A stretch of 64,000 nt of DNA. Source: Pasteurella multocida subsp. multocida OH4807 (GTDB taxonomy: Bacteria > Pseudomonadota > Gammaproteobacteria > Enterobacterales > Pasteurellaceae). Where the stretch lies: contig CP004391.1 in the NCBI GenBank assembly GCA_000973525.1, positions 372,001 to 436,000 on the forward strand. The letters are read 5' to 3'. Of this stretch, positions 1-9,240 are shown piece after piece. The position numbers and the translations under genes are program-made. How positions within the stretch are numbered: the stretch's first letter is position 1; each line of letters begins with the position of its first letter. The notes beneath the pieces were generated by a model. It saw nothing but the letters and a program-made list of their open reading frames with translations, was not told where the DNA came from and did no database searches.

Positions 1-1
1 G

Positions 2-1801
2 CCAGAACACTTAGCCGATTACATCGCTCAATTCCGTGCCTTACTAGATGCTCACCAACTCGACTACGGCATGTTTGGACATGTTGATGCGGGCGTATTA
101 CACGTTCGTCCTGCGCTTGATTTATGTGATAAAGAACAAGTGATGCTTTTCAAACAGATCTCCGATCGTGTCGCAGACCTCACTCGTCAATATGGCGGCT
201 TAATTTGGGGCGAACATGGTAAAGGTATGCGTTCACAATATGGTGAAAAATTTTTTACCCCAGAATTATGGCAAACGTTACGTCATATCAAATTTCTATT
301 TGACCCAGATAACCGTCTCAACCCTGGTAAAATTTGTACCCCATTACAGAGCAAAGATGAACTCTATTCGATTTTATCGCCAATGCGGGCTGACCAGGAT
401 CGCCAGATCCCCATTCAAATTCGTGAGGAGTTTAACGGCGCCATGACCTGTAACGGCAATGGGCTTTGCTTTAATTTTGATGTACACAGCACGATGTGTC
501 CTTCCATGAAAGTCAGCAAAAACCGTTTATTTTCACCCAAAGGACGTGCGGCGATTATACGCGAATGGTTACGTTTACTGGCGAATACCGATATCACGCC
601 GAAAGAACTCGACTTTCGTCAAACTGAAATAAAATTATCTGATTTCGTCCGCCGACTACAACATACGATCCAAAAATGGCGGGGAGAATACGATTTTTCT
701 CACGAAGTCAAAGCGGCAATGGATACTTGCCTGTCTTGTAAGGCTTGTGCAAGTCAATGCCCAATTAAAATTGATGTTCCTCATTTTCGGGCGAAATTTT
801 TCCATTTATATCACAGCCGTTACTTACGTCCCGTCAAGGATCATGTGATGGCGAACGTGGAATACCTTGTACCATTAATGGCTAAGAAACCTACAATTTT
901 TAATCGATTGACCCAAGCTAAATTCACACAACTCGTTGGCGAAAAAGTATTAGGCTTAGTCGATTTACCCCTATTATCTGCGCCCTCTTTGGCTCAACAG
1001 TTAGTGGAAATTGGTTATCAAGGTGACCGCTTGGAAGAATTAGAGCAGTTAAGTGCGGCTGAAAAACAACGTGTTTTACTGATTGTGCAAGATCCCTTCA
1101 CATCTTACTACGATGCGAAAGTGGTGGCTGATTTCGTCGCGCTCACCCAAAAACTCGGTTACCGACCTGTTTTATTACCATTCAAACCCAATGGTAAAGC
1201 ACAGCATGTAAAAGGGTTCTTAACGCGTTTTGCTAAAACTGCTAAAAATCAAGCTGACTTTTTATCACGTATGGCACAATTAAATATTGCCATGGTCGGT
1301 GTTGATTCTGCGATCGTATTGACTTATCGTGATGAGTATACACAGATTTTAGCGGACCAACGCGGCGACTTCCATGTGCTCACTTCACAGGAATGGTTGA
1401 AGAATCAACTTGATGATACACAAAGTGTATTACAAAACTGGCTAAAAACAGACCGCACTATGACCTCATATCAGTGGCATTTATTCCCACATTGTACTGA
1501 GTCAACCGCCTTGCCAAGTAGCGCAAAAGCATGGCAGCACATTTTTGCCCAATTTGGGCAACAGTTGACAGTAGAAAACGTGGGATGTTGTGGCATGGCA
1601 GGCACTTTTGGACATGAAACCGCGCATCTTAAAATGTCCAAGGATATCTATGCACTCTCTTGGGCAACGAAATTAACGGGCAAAGATCCAGAATATTGTT
1701 TGGCAACGGGTTATTCCTGCCGTAGCCAAGTCAAACGTATAGAACAATGGCAACCTAAACATCCCGTACAAGCCTTATTAACACTTGTAGATAAAATATG
1801 A
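2..1801 (+). CDS. ydiJ: YdiJ-type FAD/Fe-S oxidoreductase (3' part, 5' end outside window)
   Basis: The frame is open from the window edge, so only the C-terminal ~600 residues of a protein usually near 1020 aa are present. The first residues belong to the C-terminal part of an FAD-linked oxidase domain. Then come two cysteine clusters, one around CNGNGLC and a ferredoxin-type CLSCKACASQCP, followed by a C-terminal CCG-type Fe-S region with VGCCGMAGTFGHE. This architecture is that of YdiJ, a D-2-hydroxyacid dehydrogenase; E. coli YdiJ has been assigned D-2-hydroxyglutarate as substrate, which I recall but cannot verify. The stop overlaps the menI start (ATGA), so the two are translationally coupled, as in the E. 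coli ydiJ/ydiI neighbourhood. Confidence 0.9.
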   Translation, partial: PEHLADYIAQFRALLDAHQLDYGMFGHVDAGVLHVRPALDLCDKEQVMLFKQISDRVADLTRQYGGLIWGEHGKGMRSQYGEKFFTPELWQTLRHIKFLFDPDNRLNPGKICTPLQSKDELYSILSPMRADQDRQIPIQIREEFNGAMTCNGNGLCFNFDVHSTMCPSMKVSKNRLFSPKGRAAIIREWLRLLANTDITPKELDFRQTEIKLSDFVRRLQHTIQKWRGEYDFSHEVKAAMDTCLSCKACASQCPIKIDVPHFRAKFFHLYHSRYLRPVKDHVMANVEYLVPLMAKKPTIFNRLTQAKFTQLVGEKVLGLVDLPLLSAPSLAQQLVEIGYQGDRLEELEQLSAAEKQRVLLIVQDPFTSYYDAKVVADFVALTQKLGYRPVLLPFKPNGKAQHVKGFLTRFAKTAKNQADFLSRMAQLNIAMVGVDSAIVLTYRDEYTQILADQRGDFHVLTSQEWLKNQLDDTQSVLQNWLKTDRTMTSYQWHLFPHCTESTALPSSAKAWQHIFAQFGQQLTVENVGCCGMAGTFGHETAHLKMSKDIYALSWATKLTGKDPEYCLATGYSCRSQVKRIEQWQPKHPVQALLTLVDKI

Positions 1802-2217
1802 TTTGGAAAAAAGACTATACCCTAGAACAAATGAATCATTTCTGCCGACACAGTGCGGTAGAACATCTGGCAATACAATTTAGCGCACAAGGCGAAGACT
1901 GGCTTGAAGCCACCATGCCCGTTGATCAACGCACAACGCAACCCATGGGGTTATTACACGGAGGACTGTCTGTCGCTTTAGCTGAAACGCTGGGCTCAAT
2001 GGCGGGTTTTTGCTGCATCAATCACAATCAAGATGTTGTGGGATTAGACATCAATGCGAACCACTTGCGCCCAGTGAAACAAGGGAGCGTCACTGGACGC
2101 GCTACCCCAATACATCTGGGTAGAAAAGTACAAGTTTGGCAAATACATATTCGGGATCAACAAAATAAACTTTGTTGCATCGCACGTTTAACGCTTTCGG
2201 TAATCGATCATGAATAA
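1798..2217 (+). CDS. menI: 1,4-dihydroxy-2-naphthoyl-CoA hydrolase (hotdog thioesterase)
   Basis: A 139-aa single-domain hotdog thioesterase of the PaaI/YdiI type. The hallmark [18 protein letters not shown] places the active-site Glu at residue 63, the position used in E. coli YdiI/MenI (136 aa). The enzyme releases dihydroxynaphthoate from CoA in menaquinone synthesis in the cytosol, although YdiI proteins also hydrolyse other aroyl- and acyl-CoAs. It overlaps ydiJ by 4 nt and hemH by 8 nt, so the three genes form one coupled operon. Function is inferred from family and context. Confidence 0.85.
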   Translation: MIWKKDYTLEQMNHFCRHSAVEHLAIQFSAQGEDWLEATMPVDQRTTQPMGLLHGGLSVALAETLGSMAGFCCINHNQDVVGLDINANHLRPVKQGSVTGRATPIHLGRKVQVWQIHIRDQQNKLCCIARLTLSVIDHE

Positions 2218-3175
2218 ACAAAAAACGGGCGTTATTCTGGTTAATTTAGGTACACCAGAGAGCCCTACTCCTCAAGCCATCTCAGCATATTTATGGCAAT
2301 TTTTAACAGACCCACGTGTGGTCGATCTGCCTCGCTATAAATGGTACCCCTTATTAAAAGGCATCATTCTTCCCTTGCGTGCCAAACGCGTCGCTAAAAA
2401 TTATGCGTCAATTTGGTCCGAAAACGGCTCACCGCTCTTAGCGATTAGCCGTGCTCAACAAACCGCCTTACAAGATTATTTTATTCAACAAAAAGAAAAT
2501 ATTGTGGTTGAAATCGGGATGACATATGGTCAACCTTCAATAGAAAACGCCATGCAATCCCTACGAGAGCAAGCAGTTGAAAACGTGATCGTATTACCAC
2601 TCTACCCGCAATACAGTAGCTCCACCACAGGAGCGGTATTTGATGCCGTTGCAAATGTGATCAAAAAACAACGTGGTTTTCTGCCTTTTGACTTCATTCA
2701 TTCTTATCATCTTAATCCCGATTACATTTCTGCGCTCGTAGAGTCGATTAAGACCCATTTTCAACCTGATGAATTTTTACTCTTCTCTTTTCATGGTATT
2801 CCTTTACGCTATGAAAACATGGGCGATTATTATCGTGAACACTGTAAACAAACTGTGTTAGCCGTCATTGATCGTTTAGGACTCACAGAAAATCAATGGG
2901 GGCTTACTTTCCAATCACGCTTTGGTAAAGAAGAATGGCTACAGCCCTACACAGATCAATTTTTAGCGCAGGCACCAAGCCAAAACATTCAAAAAGTCGC
3001 TGTTATCTGCCCAGGTTTTGCCGCAGATTGCTTAGAAACTTTAGAAGAAATTGAAGAAGAAAACAAAGCGCTCTTTTTGGCGAATGGTGGACATTCTTAT
3101 CGCTATATCCCAGCCTTAAATGCGAATCCTAAACACATTGAAATGATGGCGAATCTCATTTTAAGCAAAAGATAA
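2210..3175 (+). CDS. hemH: Ferrochelatase
   Basis: At 321 aa the length matches E. coli HemH (320). The N-terminus [13 protein letters not shown], the catalytic His at about residue 195 in SFHGIPLR, and the conserved Glu near residue 276 in [11 protein letters not shown] are all present. The enzyme inserts Fe2+ into protoporphyrin IX, the last step of haem synthesis, at the inner face of the cytoplasmic membrane. The start overlaps menI by 8 nt, and a hairpin follows the stop before convergent selD. Confidence 0.97.
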   Translation: MNKQKTGVILVNLGTPESPTPQAISAYLWQFLTDPRVVDLPRYKWYPLLKGIILPLRAKRVAKNYASIWSENGSPLLAISRAQQTALQDYFIQQKENIVVEIGMTYGQPSIENAMQSLREQAVENVIVLPLYPQYSSSTTGAVFDAVANVIKKQRGFLPFDFIHSYHLNPDYISALVESIKTHFQPDEFLLFSFHGIPLRYENMGDYYREHCKQTVLAVIDRLGLTENQWGLTFQSRFGKEEWLQPYTDQFLAQAPSQNIQKVAVICPGFAADCLETLEEIEEENKALFLANGGHSYRYIPALNANPKHIEMMANLILSKR

Positions 3176-3184
3176 GCACCCAAT

Positions 3185-3226
3185 AAAAAAGGGGAATGCC
3201 CACTCAAATTGCACTCCCCCATTTTT
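3185..3226. terminator. Intergenic hairpin between convergent hemH and selD
   Basis: A-rich arm with GGGGAATGC pairs imperfectly with GCACTCCCCC followed by a short T run. It lies between two convergent stops and probably ends both transcripts; one mismatch and one bulge weaken it. Confidence 0.6.
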
Positions 3227-3243
3227 AACCCTCACGGATAGTG

Positions 3244-4344
3244 TTAAAATATCTGGATTCTCACCGCACTCTCCTGATTCACGGCGACCAATTTACCCAC
3301 CTCAATCAGCTCAATACCCGCCTGTTGTGCAAGTTCAGCGACCGCCTGTTCCGCCTCTGGTTTCACGGCAATTAATAGCCCACCAGAAGTTTGTGGATCA
3401 CATAAAATCGCTTTTTGTAGCGCACTCATTTCACTCACTTTATGTCCATAACTCGCAAAGTTGCGCTCTGTTCCCCCAGGGACACAGCCTTTTTCAATAT
3501 AACGAGCGACACCGTCTAATGTCTTAATGTGGTCAAAATAGACTTCAGCATTTAAATTCGACCCTTCACAAATTTCTGTTAAGTGACCTAATAGACCAAA
3601 CCCCGTTACATCGGTCATCGCTGTAACGCCTTCTACTTCGGCAAATTGCGCACCAATCATATTCATTTGGCACATAATTTTTGTCGCAAGTCCTTGATGC
3701 TCAGCTTTTAACTTACCTTTTTTCTCAGCCGTCGTCAGTACACCAATCCCCAACGGTTTCGTTAAAAACAATTTGCACCCTGCTTGTGCAGACGCATTAC
3801 GTTTAACATGCTCAGTAGATACGATACCTGTCACGGCTAAACCAAAAATCGGCTCTGGTGCATCAATTGAATGACCGCCCGCTAACGCAATCCCAGCTTG
3901 TTGACAGGCAAAACGTCCCCCTTCAACAATTTTCTGCGCCACTTCTGCGGGTAAAGTTGAAATAGGGAAACCGAGAATAGCAATTGCCATAATGGGTTTT
4001 CCCCCCATTGCAAAAATGTCACTGATAGCATTGGTGGCGGCAATACGCCCAAAATTGAACGGATCATCCACAATCGGCATGAAAAAATCCGTTGTACTAA
4101 TAATCCCGATCCCATGACCAATATCATAGACTGCCGCATCATCTTTGGTTTCATTTCCCACCAACAAATTGGGGTCAACCCATTTTTCCATCTCGGAATG
4201 CAAGATCTTTTCCAACACTTTAGGGGAAATTTTACAACCGCACCCAGCCCCATGGCTATACTGAGTTAAACGTATCGTGCTCGCGATCGTATTATTCATT
4301 TCTTGCTCAAGTGCGGTCATATTCTCTTCATTTTTGGCTTGCAT
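3244..4344 (-). CDS. selD: Selenide, water dikinase (selenophosphate synthetase)
   Basis: SelD makes selenophosphate from selenide and ATP for selenocysteine and selenouridine synthesis. The N-terminal signature [13 protein letters not shown] carries the catalytic Cys (C35 in this numbering) and Lys38; PurM/AIR-synthase-type domains follow. An upstream in-frame ATG at 4404 is unlikely to be used: a TATAAT lies at 4376-4381, inside that extension, whereas ATG 4344 has AGGAG with about 8 nt spacing and gives 366 aa (E. coli 347). Unlike the H. influenzae protein, where I recall selenocysteine, the catalytic position is an ordinary TGC. A USS core lies in the N-terminal coding part at 4309-4317. 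Confidence 0.95.
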   Translation of the reverse strand: MQAKNEENMTALEQEMNNTIASTIRLTQYSHGAGCGCKISPKVLEKILHSEMEKWVDPNLLVGNETKDDAAVYDIGHGIGIISTTDFFMPIVDDPFNFGRIAATNAISDIFAMGGKPIMAIAILGFPISTLPAEVAQKIVEGGRFACQQAGIALAGGHSIDAPEPIFGLAVTGIVSTEHVKRNASAQAGCKLFLTKPLGIGVLTTAEKKGKLKAEHQGLATKIMCQMNMIGAQFAEVEGVTAMTDVTGFGLLGHLTEICEGSNLNAEVYFDHIKTLDGVARYIEKGCVPGGTERNFASYGHKVSEMSALQKAILCDPQTSGGLLIAVKPEAEQAVAELAQQAGIELIEVGKLVAVNQESAVRIQIF

Positions 4345-4375
4345 TTTCTGTTCTCCTACCCAATAATTCGGCTTA

Positions 4376-4381
4376 ATTATA
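4376..4381 (-). promoter_or_regulatory. Probable selD -10 box
   Basis: TATAAT on the minus strand, 32 nt upstream of the chosen selD ATG. No good -35 is seen at 16-18 nt, so confidence is limited, but the box argues against the longer selD start. Confidence 0.4.
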
Positions 4382-4413
4382 CGCCAGTTAAATAAAAAAG
4401 ACATTGAGAAAAA

Positions 4414-5412
4414 ATGACGAAGCGCAAACGCCCTACGCTACAAGATATTGCCACCCATTTAGGCATTACCAAAATGACAATCAGTCGTTATTTACGCCAG
4501 CCAGATGCCGTTGCCCCCGAAACACAACGTCGTATTGCCCAAGCGATTGAACAATTTGGCTATATCCCTAACCGTGCTCCCGATATCTTATCTAATGCCA
4601 AAAGTCGCGCAATCGGTGTACTCGTCCCCTCCTTAACTAACCATGTCTTTGCTGATGTCATAAAAGGCATTGAAATGATTACAGACCGTCTTGGTTATCA
4701 AACCATGCTCGCGCACTATGGTTATCGCCCTGAAAAAGAAGAACAACGCATCGAAAGTTTACTTTCTTACAATGTTGACGGCTTAATCTTGTCGGAAAAT
4801 CACCATACCGCTCGCACCTTAAAAATGCTCGAAGTCGCCAATATTCCTGTCGTTGAAATCATGGAATGTAGCGAAGTCGGCATCCAACAGGCTATCGGTT
4901 TTGATAACATTGCTGCGGCACAAGCCATGGTCGATACAATGATCAGCCGCGGTCATAACAATATCGTATATTTTTCAGCCCGCATGGACAAACGAACGCG
5001 CCTCAAAATGCAAGGTTATGAACAAGCTATGAAAAAACATGGTTTATCCCCTCATAGCTTAATCACTGAGCAACCCTCTTCTTTTAGCTTAGGGGCGAAA
5101 CAATTACATGAAGCATTACAGCGCTATCCTAAATTAGATGGGATTTTCTGTACTAATGACGACTTGGCACTTGGTGCTTTATTTGAATGCCAACGTTTAG
5201 GCATCAGCGTGCCCAAACAGATTGCCATTGCAGGCTTTCACGGTCACGATGTTGGACAAGCCATGACTCCCCAACTAGCAACTGTCATCACCCCTCGCTT
5301 ACAAATTGGTAACGTTGCCGCGCAAGAGCTTTTAAATCGAATACAAGGCATGCCACAGCAATGTGCAATCATTAACTTAGGCTACCACATTCACTTAGGT
5401 GAAAGTATCTAA
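4414..5412 (+). CDS. gntR: LacI-family gluconate repressor GntR
   Basis: At 332 aa this aligns from memory almost end to end with E. coli GntR (331 aa). It has an N-terminal LacI helix-turn-helix ([19 protein letters not shown]), the hinge stretch [12 protein letters not shown], and a periplasmic-binding-protein-like effector domain with GFDN and [11 protein letters not shown]. GntR represses gluconate uptake and phosphorylation genes until gluconate binds. Two sites resembling GntR operators lie in the adjacent gntK-gntP intergenic region. The start has GAGA about 6 nt upstream. It is divergent from selD with 69 nt between starts and convergent with gntK. Confidence 0.95.
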   Translation: MTKRKRPTLQDIATHLGITKMTISRYLRQPDAVAPETQRRIAQAIEQFGYIPNRAPDILSNAKSRAIGVLVPSLTNHVFADVIKGIEMITDRLGYQTMLAHYGYRPEKEEQRIESLLSYNVDGLILSENHHTARTLKMLEVANIPVVEIMECSEVGIQQAIGFDNIAAAQAMVDTMISRGHNNIVYFSARMDKRTRLKMQGYEQAMKKHGLSPHSLITEQPSSFSLGAKQLHEALQRYPKLDGIFCTNDDLALGALFECQRLGISVPKQIAIAGFHGHDVGQAMTPQLATVITPRLQIGNVAAQELLNRIQGMPQQCAIINLGYHIHLGESI

Positions 5413-5419
5413 AAAAACA

Positions 5420-5461
5420 ACCGCACTTTTGGCAGTCATTTCAGACATCCCAATGGTGCGG
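5420..5461. other. Uptake signal core and imperfect second copy after gntR
   Basis: ACCGCACTT at 5420-5428 is an exact USS core in minus orientation; a degenerate inverted copy TGGTGCGGT follows at 5453-5461. The pair sits between the convergent gntR and gntK stops, a common position for USS dyads that double as terminators; pairing here is weak. Confidence 0.5.
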
Positions 5462-5478
5462 TCAATTACAAGCATTTT

Positions 5479-5997
5479 CTAGATTAACGGGGCTAACGCC
5501 TTAACACAACGTTCAACCACCTCCTCAAACGTGCCATCAATACTAATATGAATCACATCTGGCTCATCCGCTTGCGGAACTTCTAACGTCTCAAACTGAC
5601 TTTTTAACATATCAGACTTCATATAATGCCCCTTACGCTGTTTCATCCGAGCTAATACTAACTCAAAAGGTCCATGTAAAAACAGAAATTTGACGGAATT
5701 TCCCTCTCGAATAACATCACGATACTGTTTTTTCAGCGCTGAACAAATGATAATCCCCACCTCACTTTTCTGCTCCAAACTAAATGCCGCATCGCGAATA
5801 CGCTCTAACCAAGGCGCACGATCTTCGTCATTCAAGGGATGCCCTTGCCCCATTTTAAGAATATTGGCTCTTGGATGCAGATCGTCTCCATCAATCAACT
5901 TAATCCCTAAACGTTGTGCAACCGCCGTGCCCACCGAGGTTTTTCCCGTACTCGACACGCCCATCAAAATAAAACTTTTTCCTTTCATTGCTGACAT
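5479..5997 (-). CDS. gntK: Gluconokinase
   Basis: A 172-aa cytosolic P-loop kinase (GVSSTGKTS at residues 13-21) of the GntK/IdnK family, with GDDLHPRANI and LNDEDRAPWL typical of gluconokinases. It phosphorylates gluconate to 6-phosphogluconate, feeding the pentose phosphate or Entner-Doudoroff route. ATG 5997 follows AAGGAG at about 6 nt; an internal Met four codons in is less well placed. It is transcribed divergently from the permease, and the shared region carries two GntR-like palindromes and two CRP-like sites. Confidence 0.95.
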   Translation of the reverse strand: MSAMKGKSFILMGVSSTGKTSVGTAVAQRLGIKLIDGDDLHPRANILKMGQGHPLNDEDRAPWLERIRDAAFSLEQKSEVGIIICSALKKQYRDVIREGNSVKFLFLHGPFELVLARMKQRKGHYMKSDMLKSQFETLEVPQADEPDVIHISIDGTFEEVVERCVKALAPLI

Positions 5998-6049
5998 GGC
6001 TCACTCCTTATCGTGACTTTTTGCCTACCATACCGAAAATTCCGACCAA

Positions 6050-6065
6050 ACGTTACTGGTAACAT
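6050..6065. promoter_or_regulatory. GntR operator, gntK-proximal
   Basis: GTTAC-TG-GTAAC inverted repeat flanked by AC and AT, matching the GntR operator pattern TGTTACC/GGTAACA. It lies 53 nt upstream of the gntK start codon. The cognate repressor gene gntR is adjacent. Confidence 0.8.
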
Positions 6066-6072
6066 CTATTTT

Positions 6073-6088
6073 TGTGACCTAACTCACA
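6073..6088. promoter_or_regulatory. CRP site in the gntK-gntP region
   Basis: TGTGA-N6-TCACA, both half-sites perfect. It lies between the divergent gluconate genes and implies catabolite control. Confidence 0.8.
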
Positions 6089-6146
6089 CAAATCCGCCGT
6101 TTGAAAATACCTACTGAACTTCACTCAAACATCACCACAGTGATTC

Positions 6147-6162
6147 TTTGAACAAGATCACA
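6147..6162. promoter_or_regulatory. Second, weaker CRP-like site, gntP-proximal
   Basis: TTTGA-N6-TCACA: one perfect and one degenerate half-site with the correct 16-bp length, 51 nt upstream of the second GntR operator. Plausible activator site for the permease gene. Confidence 0.5.
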
Positions 6163-6213
6163 AATTTGATACCTCGTTCAAAAATTCACTTTACCAAAAT
6201 CTATACAGGAAGT

Positions 6214-6229
6214 ATGTTACCAGTAACAA
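6214..6229. promoter_or_regulatory. GntR operator, gntP-proximal
   Basis: ATGTTAC-CA-GTAACAA, the same GTTAC/GTAAC inverted repeat with a 2-nt centre as at 6050. It ends 20 nt before the permease ATG, so a bound repressor would block initiation. Centre-to-centre distance from the first operator is about 164 bp. Confidence 0.8.
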
Positions 6230-6249
6230 CACACCAAAGGAGGTTTCCT

Positions 6250-7599
6250 ATGCTAATTCTGATTATGATTGCAGCCGTCTTACTGCTGTTACTATTAATT
6301 ATGAAATTCAGAGTGCATGCTTTTGTGGCACTCGTCATTGTCAGCTTATTAACGGCACTCGCGACCAACATCCCTGTCGATAAAATTTTACCGACATTAT
6401 TATCGGGTTTTGGTAATACGCTCGCCGCAGTAGCACTGCTCGTCGGTCTCGGTGCAATGATTGGACGCCTACTTGAAATCACGGGTGGTGCCAAAGTATT
6501 AGCCGACACATTAATCAACAAATTTGGCGAACAAAAAGCCCCCTTTGCTCTGGGTGTGGCATCCTTACTGTTTGGTTTCCCTATTTTCTTTGATGCGGGG
6601 CTTGTTGTGATGCTACCGATTATTTTCAGTGTGGCAAAACAATTCGGCGGTTCAACATTACGTTATGCCTTGCCTGCTGCGGGGGCATTTGCTGTCATGC
6701 ACGCGTTCTTACCTCCTCACCCTGGTCCAGTTGCCTCGGGTGATTTATTAGGCGCAAACATGGGGTTACTCGTCCTCGTTGGGTTAATCTGTGCAATCCC
6801 AACTTGGTACATTGCTGCCTATTTATTTGGTCTCTATTCAGGTAAAAAAATCAACTTAGCGCTCCCGAAAAGCTTCTTAAGCAGCAATGCGATTAATGAA
6901 ACAGCGGTACAAAATCCACCGAGTTTCCGTAAAGTGCTGTTAATTTTACTATTGCCGATTTTCCTGATCTTGCTTGATACAGGTTTAAATACCCTTAGCG
7001 TCGCAAAAGTGATCGACGAGTCACAAACATGGGTGGCAGGGTTACGCCTACTCGGGAAAACCCCTATCGCCTTATTAATCACCTTACTCGTTGCCATTGT
7101 ATTATTAAAAGATCAACGCAGTTATGAGCAAATTGAAAAAATTTGTGACAACGCCCTAGGTCCGATTTGCGCTATCGTCTTAGTAACAGGTGCAGGCGGA
7201 ATGTTTGGTGGCGTATTACGCGCAAGTGGCATTGGTAATGAGTTATCCAGCATGCTCTCTGATACTGGGCTTCCAGTGATTGTTGCCGCGTTTATCATCG
7301 CACTCGCCTTACGTGTTGCACAAGGTTCTGCGACTGTGGCACTCACCACCGCCTCCGCGTTAATTGCCCCAACGGTAGCCGCGACAACAGGCTTAAGCCA
7401 GTTTGATCTATGTTTTATCGTGATTGCAATTGCCTCTGGTGCGACCGCCCTCTCTCATTTCAATGACTCGGGTTTCTGGCTCGTCAGTCGTTTTTTAGAA
7501 ATGGATGAAAAAACCACCCTTAAAACGTGGACAGTGATGGAAACCTTAATTGGTCTTGTGGGGTTTGCGCTGGCTGTTATCGGTAGCATTCTCTTATAA
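6250..7599 (+). CDS. gntP: GntP-family gluconate permease
   Basis: A 449-aa polytopic inner-membrane permease of the gluconate:H+ symporter family (E. coli GntT/GntU/GntP are 438-447 aa). It is hydrophobic throughout, with LLFGFPIFFDAGLVVMLP, the conserved FLPPHPGP and a C-terminal FNDSGFWLV. ATG 6250 follows a strong AAAGGAGG at 8 nt. An upstream in-frame ATG at 6148 is rejected because the intervening codons cover the GntR operator and CRP-like site. Context (gntR, gntK, GntR boxes) makes gluconate the likely substrate; related permeases also carry idonate or fructuronate. Confidence 0.92.
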   Translation: MLILIMIAAVLLLLLLIMKFRVHAFVALVIVSLLTALATNIPVDKILPTLLSGFGNTLAAVALLVGLGAMIGRLLEITGGAKVLADTLINKFGEQKAPFALGVASLLFGFPIFFDAGLVVMLPIIFSVAKQFGGSTLRYALPAAGAFAVMHAFLPPHPGPVASGDLLGANMGLLVLVGLICAIPTWYIAAYLFGLYSGKKINLALPKSFLSSNAINETAVQNPPSFRKVLLILLLPIFLILLDTGLNTLSVAKVIDESQTWVAGLRLLGKTPIALLITLLVAIVLLKDQRSYEQIEKICDNALGPICAIVLVTGAGGMFGGVLRASGIGNELSSMLSDTGLPVIVAAFIIALALRVAQGSATVALTTASALIAPTVAATTGLSQFDLCFIVIAIASGATALSHFNDSGFWLVSRFLEMDEKTTLKTWTVMETLIGLVGFALAVIGSILL

Positions 7600-7604
7600 A
7601 AAAT

Positions 7605-7663
7605 AAAAAAACCGACCGCACTGATTTCTTTTACTAAAGTAATCAACGTGTAGGTCGGTTTTC
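7605..7663 (+). terminator. Terminator after the gluconate permease
   Basis: AAAACCGACC and GGTCGGTTTT form a 10-bp stem around a long loop that contains a degenerate uptake-signal copy (ACCGCACTG). Confidence 0.6.
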
Positions 7664-7848
7664 AACGGTCTAAAGACAACACATTTTTATCCCCTTTTTC
7701 TCTCCCCCAACCTAAAAATATTCCGAATAAAGCGATAGGCAAAAACAACTGTAAAAACAAGTGAACTTTCTTTAAAATGAACTCGCTATTCTGTAGCGTT
7801 TCGCTGACAGAATTGATTTGTTTAATTTATTAACAGGAGATTATGACT

Positions 7849-8451
7849 ATGGTATTAGTAACTCGTCAGGCACCTGATTTTACTGCAGCCGCAGTATTAG
7901 GTAATGGTGAAATCGTTGAGAATTTTAACTTTAAACAACATATCGCAGGCAAAGCTGCAGTGGTATTTTTCTATCCACTTGATTTCACATTCGTTTGCCC
8001 ATCAGAATTAATCGCCTTTGATCACCGTTACGAAGAATTTAAAAAACGCGGTGTAGAAGTCGTTGGTGTATCAATCGACTCAGCATTCAGCCACAATGCT
8101 TGGCGTAAAACCCTTGTCGAAAATGGCGGGATTGGTGAAGTAAAATACGCGTTAGTCGCCGACATCAAACACGAAGTTGCACAAGCATTCGGTATTGAAC
8201 ACCCAGAAGCCGGTGTTGCATTACGTGCATCATTCTTAATTGATAAAAACGGTGTAGTTCGTCACCAAGTTGTAAACGATCTTCCATTAGGTCGTAACAT
8301 CGACGAAATGCTTCGTATGGTTGATGCGTTACAATTCCACGAAGAACACGGTGAAGTGTGCCCAGCACAATGGGAAAAAGGCAAAGAAGGGATGACTGGT
8401 AGCCCAGAAGGCGTAGCGAAATATTTAAAACAACACGCCGATAAACTTTAA
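7849..8451 (+). CDS. Typical 2-Cys peroxiredoxin
   Basis: A 200-aa AhpC/Prx1-type peroxidase. The peroxidatic Cys is in DFTFVCPSE (residue 50) and the resolving Cys in EVCPAQW (residue 171), with a C-terminal tail. It reduces H2O2 and organic peroxides in the cytosol at the expense of a thiol reductant. ATG 7849 is 9 nt from AGGAG; ATG 7843, two codons upstream, would be only 3 nt away and is less likely. It is probably monocistronic, with its own terminator. No OxyR site could be recognised upstream. The family is certain; the electron donor is not. Confidence 0.93.
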   Translation: MVLVTRQAPDFTAAAVLGNGEIVENFNFKQHIAGKAAVVFFYPLDFTFVCPSELIAFDHRYEEFKKRGVEVVGVSIDSAFSHNAWRKTLVENGGIGEVKYALVADIKHEVAQAFGIEHPEAGVALRASFLIDKNGVVRHQVVNDLPLGRNIDEMLRMVDALQFHEEHGEVCPAQWEKGKEGMTGSPEGVAKYLKQHADKL

Positions 8452-8470
8452 TTCTGATTGTTATCGCGAC

Positions 8471-8502
8471 AAGGGATTAACATAACATGTTAATCCCTTT
8501 TT
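8471..8502 (+). terminator. Terminator after the peroxiredoxin gene
   Basis: Perfect 13-bp stem AAGGGATTAACAT / ATGTTAATCCCTT with a 3-nt loop, followed by T5. Confidence 0.9.
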
Positions 8503-8552
8503 ATAGGCTAACCCCAACAGCAAGTTAGTCATCGCACAACAATCCGCATCAG

Positions 8553-8586
8553 ATAAAAAAATCCCTTGGCAAAACCAAGGGATTTT
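8553..8586 (-). terminator. Terminator after tadF
   Basis: Twelve-plus-bp stem around AAATCCCTTGG / CCAAGGGATTT with a short loop; the minus strand continues into a T7 tract. Placed 10 nt past the tadF stop. Confidence 0.9.
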
Positions 8587-8596
8587 CTCATCACAG

Positions 8597-9193
8597 TTAT
8601 CGTGATACCGACACGGATGAAGAACGCATCAGCCCATTTGATCGCTGAGATTTATCTAACAATAACGCTTCAAATAAACTATGCGTTTCAAGACAAAGTG
8701 TCACTTGATACAGCGGAATTTTCCTTTCGTTGTTCAATTCAGAACGTGGCGATAAATAGGTCAAATTGGACAATTGACGATATGGTTGACACTGACCTCC
8801 GTTATTACCATCAAGCTTTCCTGAAGGATTTCCACTATTTTGTCCATTTTGTTGCTTATCACCTTCTGTCCAATACTCTAGGACAACATCTAGTCTCTTA
8901 TTGCTGTCAGCATTACCATAAATCAATTTTTTAGCAAGCTTACTGAACTGTTTATAATCATCCTCACTAATAACATACTCTCGATTGTAGAGTTGTGAGC
9001 GCTCACGTAAAATACTGACTAGGGTATAAGAGGCATTATCCAATTTACCCAAGGTGGAGCGCAACATCACTAAATCAAACAGGAAAGCAAATAAAAAGAT
9101 TAAAAACATTGCCATAAAAATAAACTCAATGGTCACTGCACCTTTTTTATTGCGTAAAAACCTTTTTAGGTCTAATAAACTCAATTCTTTCAT
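8597..9193 (-). CDS. tadF: TadF-like pseudopilin
   Basis: About 198 aa, starting with a short basic leader, then NKKGAVTIEF and a hydrophobic helix. This is the type IVb prepilin-peptidase site (cleavage after Gly, Glu at +5). The rest is a Ser/Gly/Asn-rich periplasmic domain with few conserved features. TadF is a minor pseudopilin of tight-adherence (Flp) pili, placed after tadE. A GTG at 9217 would add eight residues; neither start has a strong Shine-Dalgarno. The gene lies 47 nt after the tadE stop (23 nt with the GTG start). No other tad genes are in the window, so the pair looks orphaned. Confidence 0.75.
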   Translation of the reverse strand: MKELSLLDLKRFLRNKKGAVTIEFIFMAMFLIFLFAFLFDLVMLRSTLGKLDNASYTLVSILRERSQLYNREYVISEDDYKQFSKLAKKLIYGNADSNKRLDVVLEYWTEGDKQQNGQNSGNPSGKLDGNNGGQCQPYRQLSNLTYLSPRSELNNERKIPLYQVTLCLETHSLFEALLLDKSQRSNGLMRSSSVSVSR

Positions 9194-9240
9194 ATATCGC
9201 TCTATAACATCCTTCACAAGATAGCTTTCAAAAGATCACC

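Noticed and set aside
4345-4404. Longer selD start at 4404
   Set aside because: A TATAAT lies inside the extra codons, and a good AGGAG sits just before ATG 4344.
6148-6249. Longer gluconate permease start at 6148
   Set aside because: The extra codons cover the GntR operator and a CRP-like site, while AAAGGAGG precedes ATG 6250.
7664-7848. OxyR site ahead of the peroxiredoxin
   Set aside because: ATAG and CTAT elements occur, but not with the spacing of an OxyR tetramer site.
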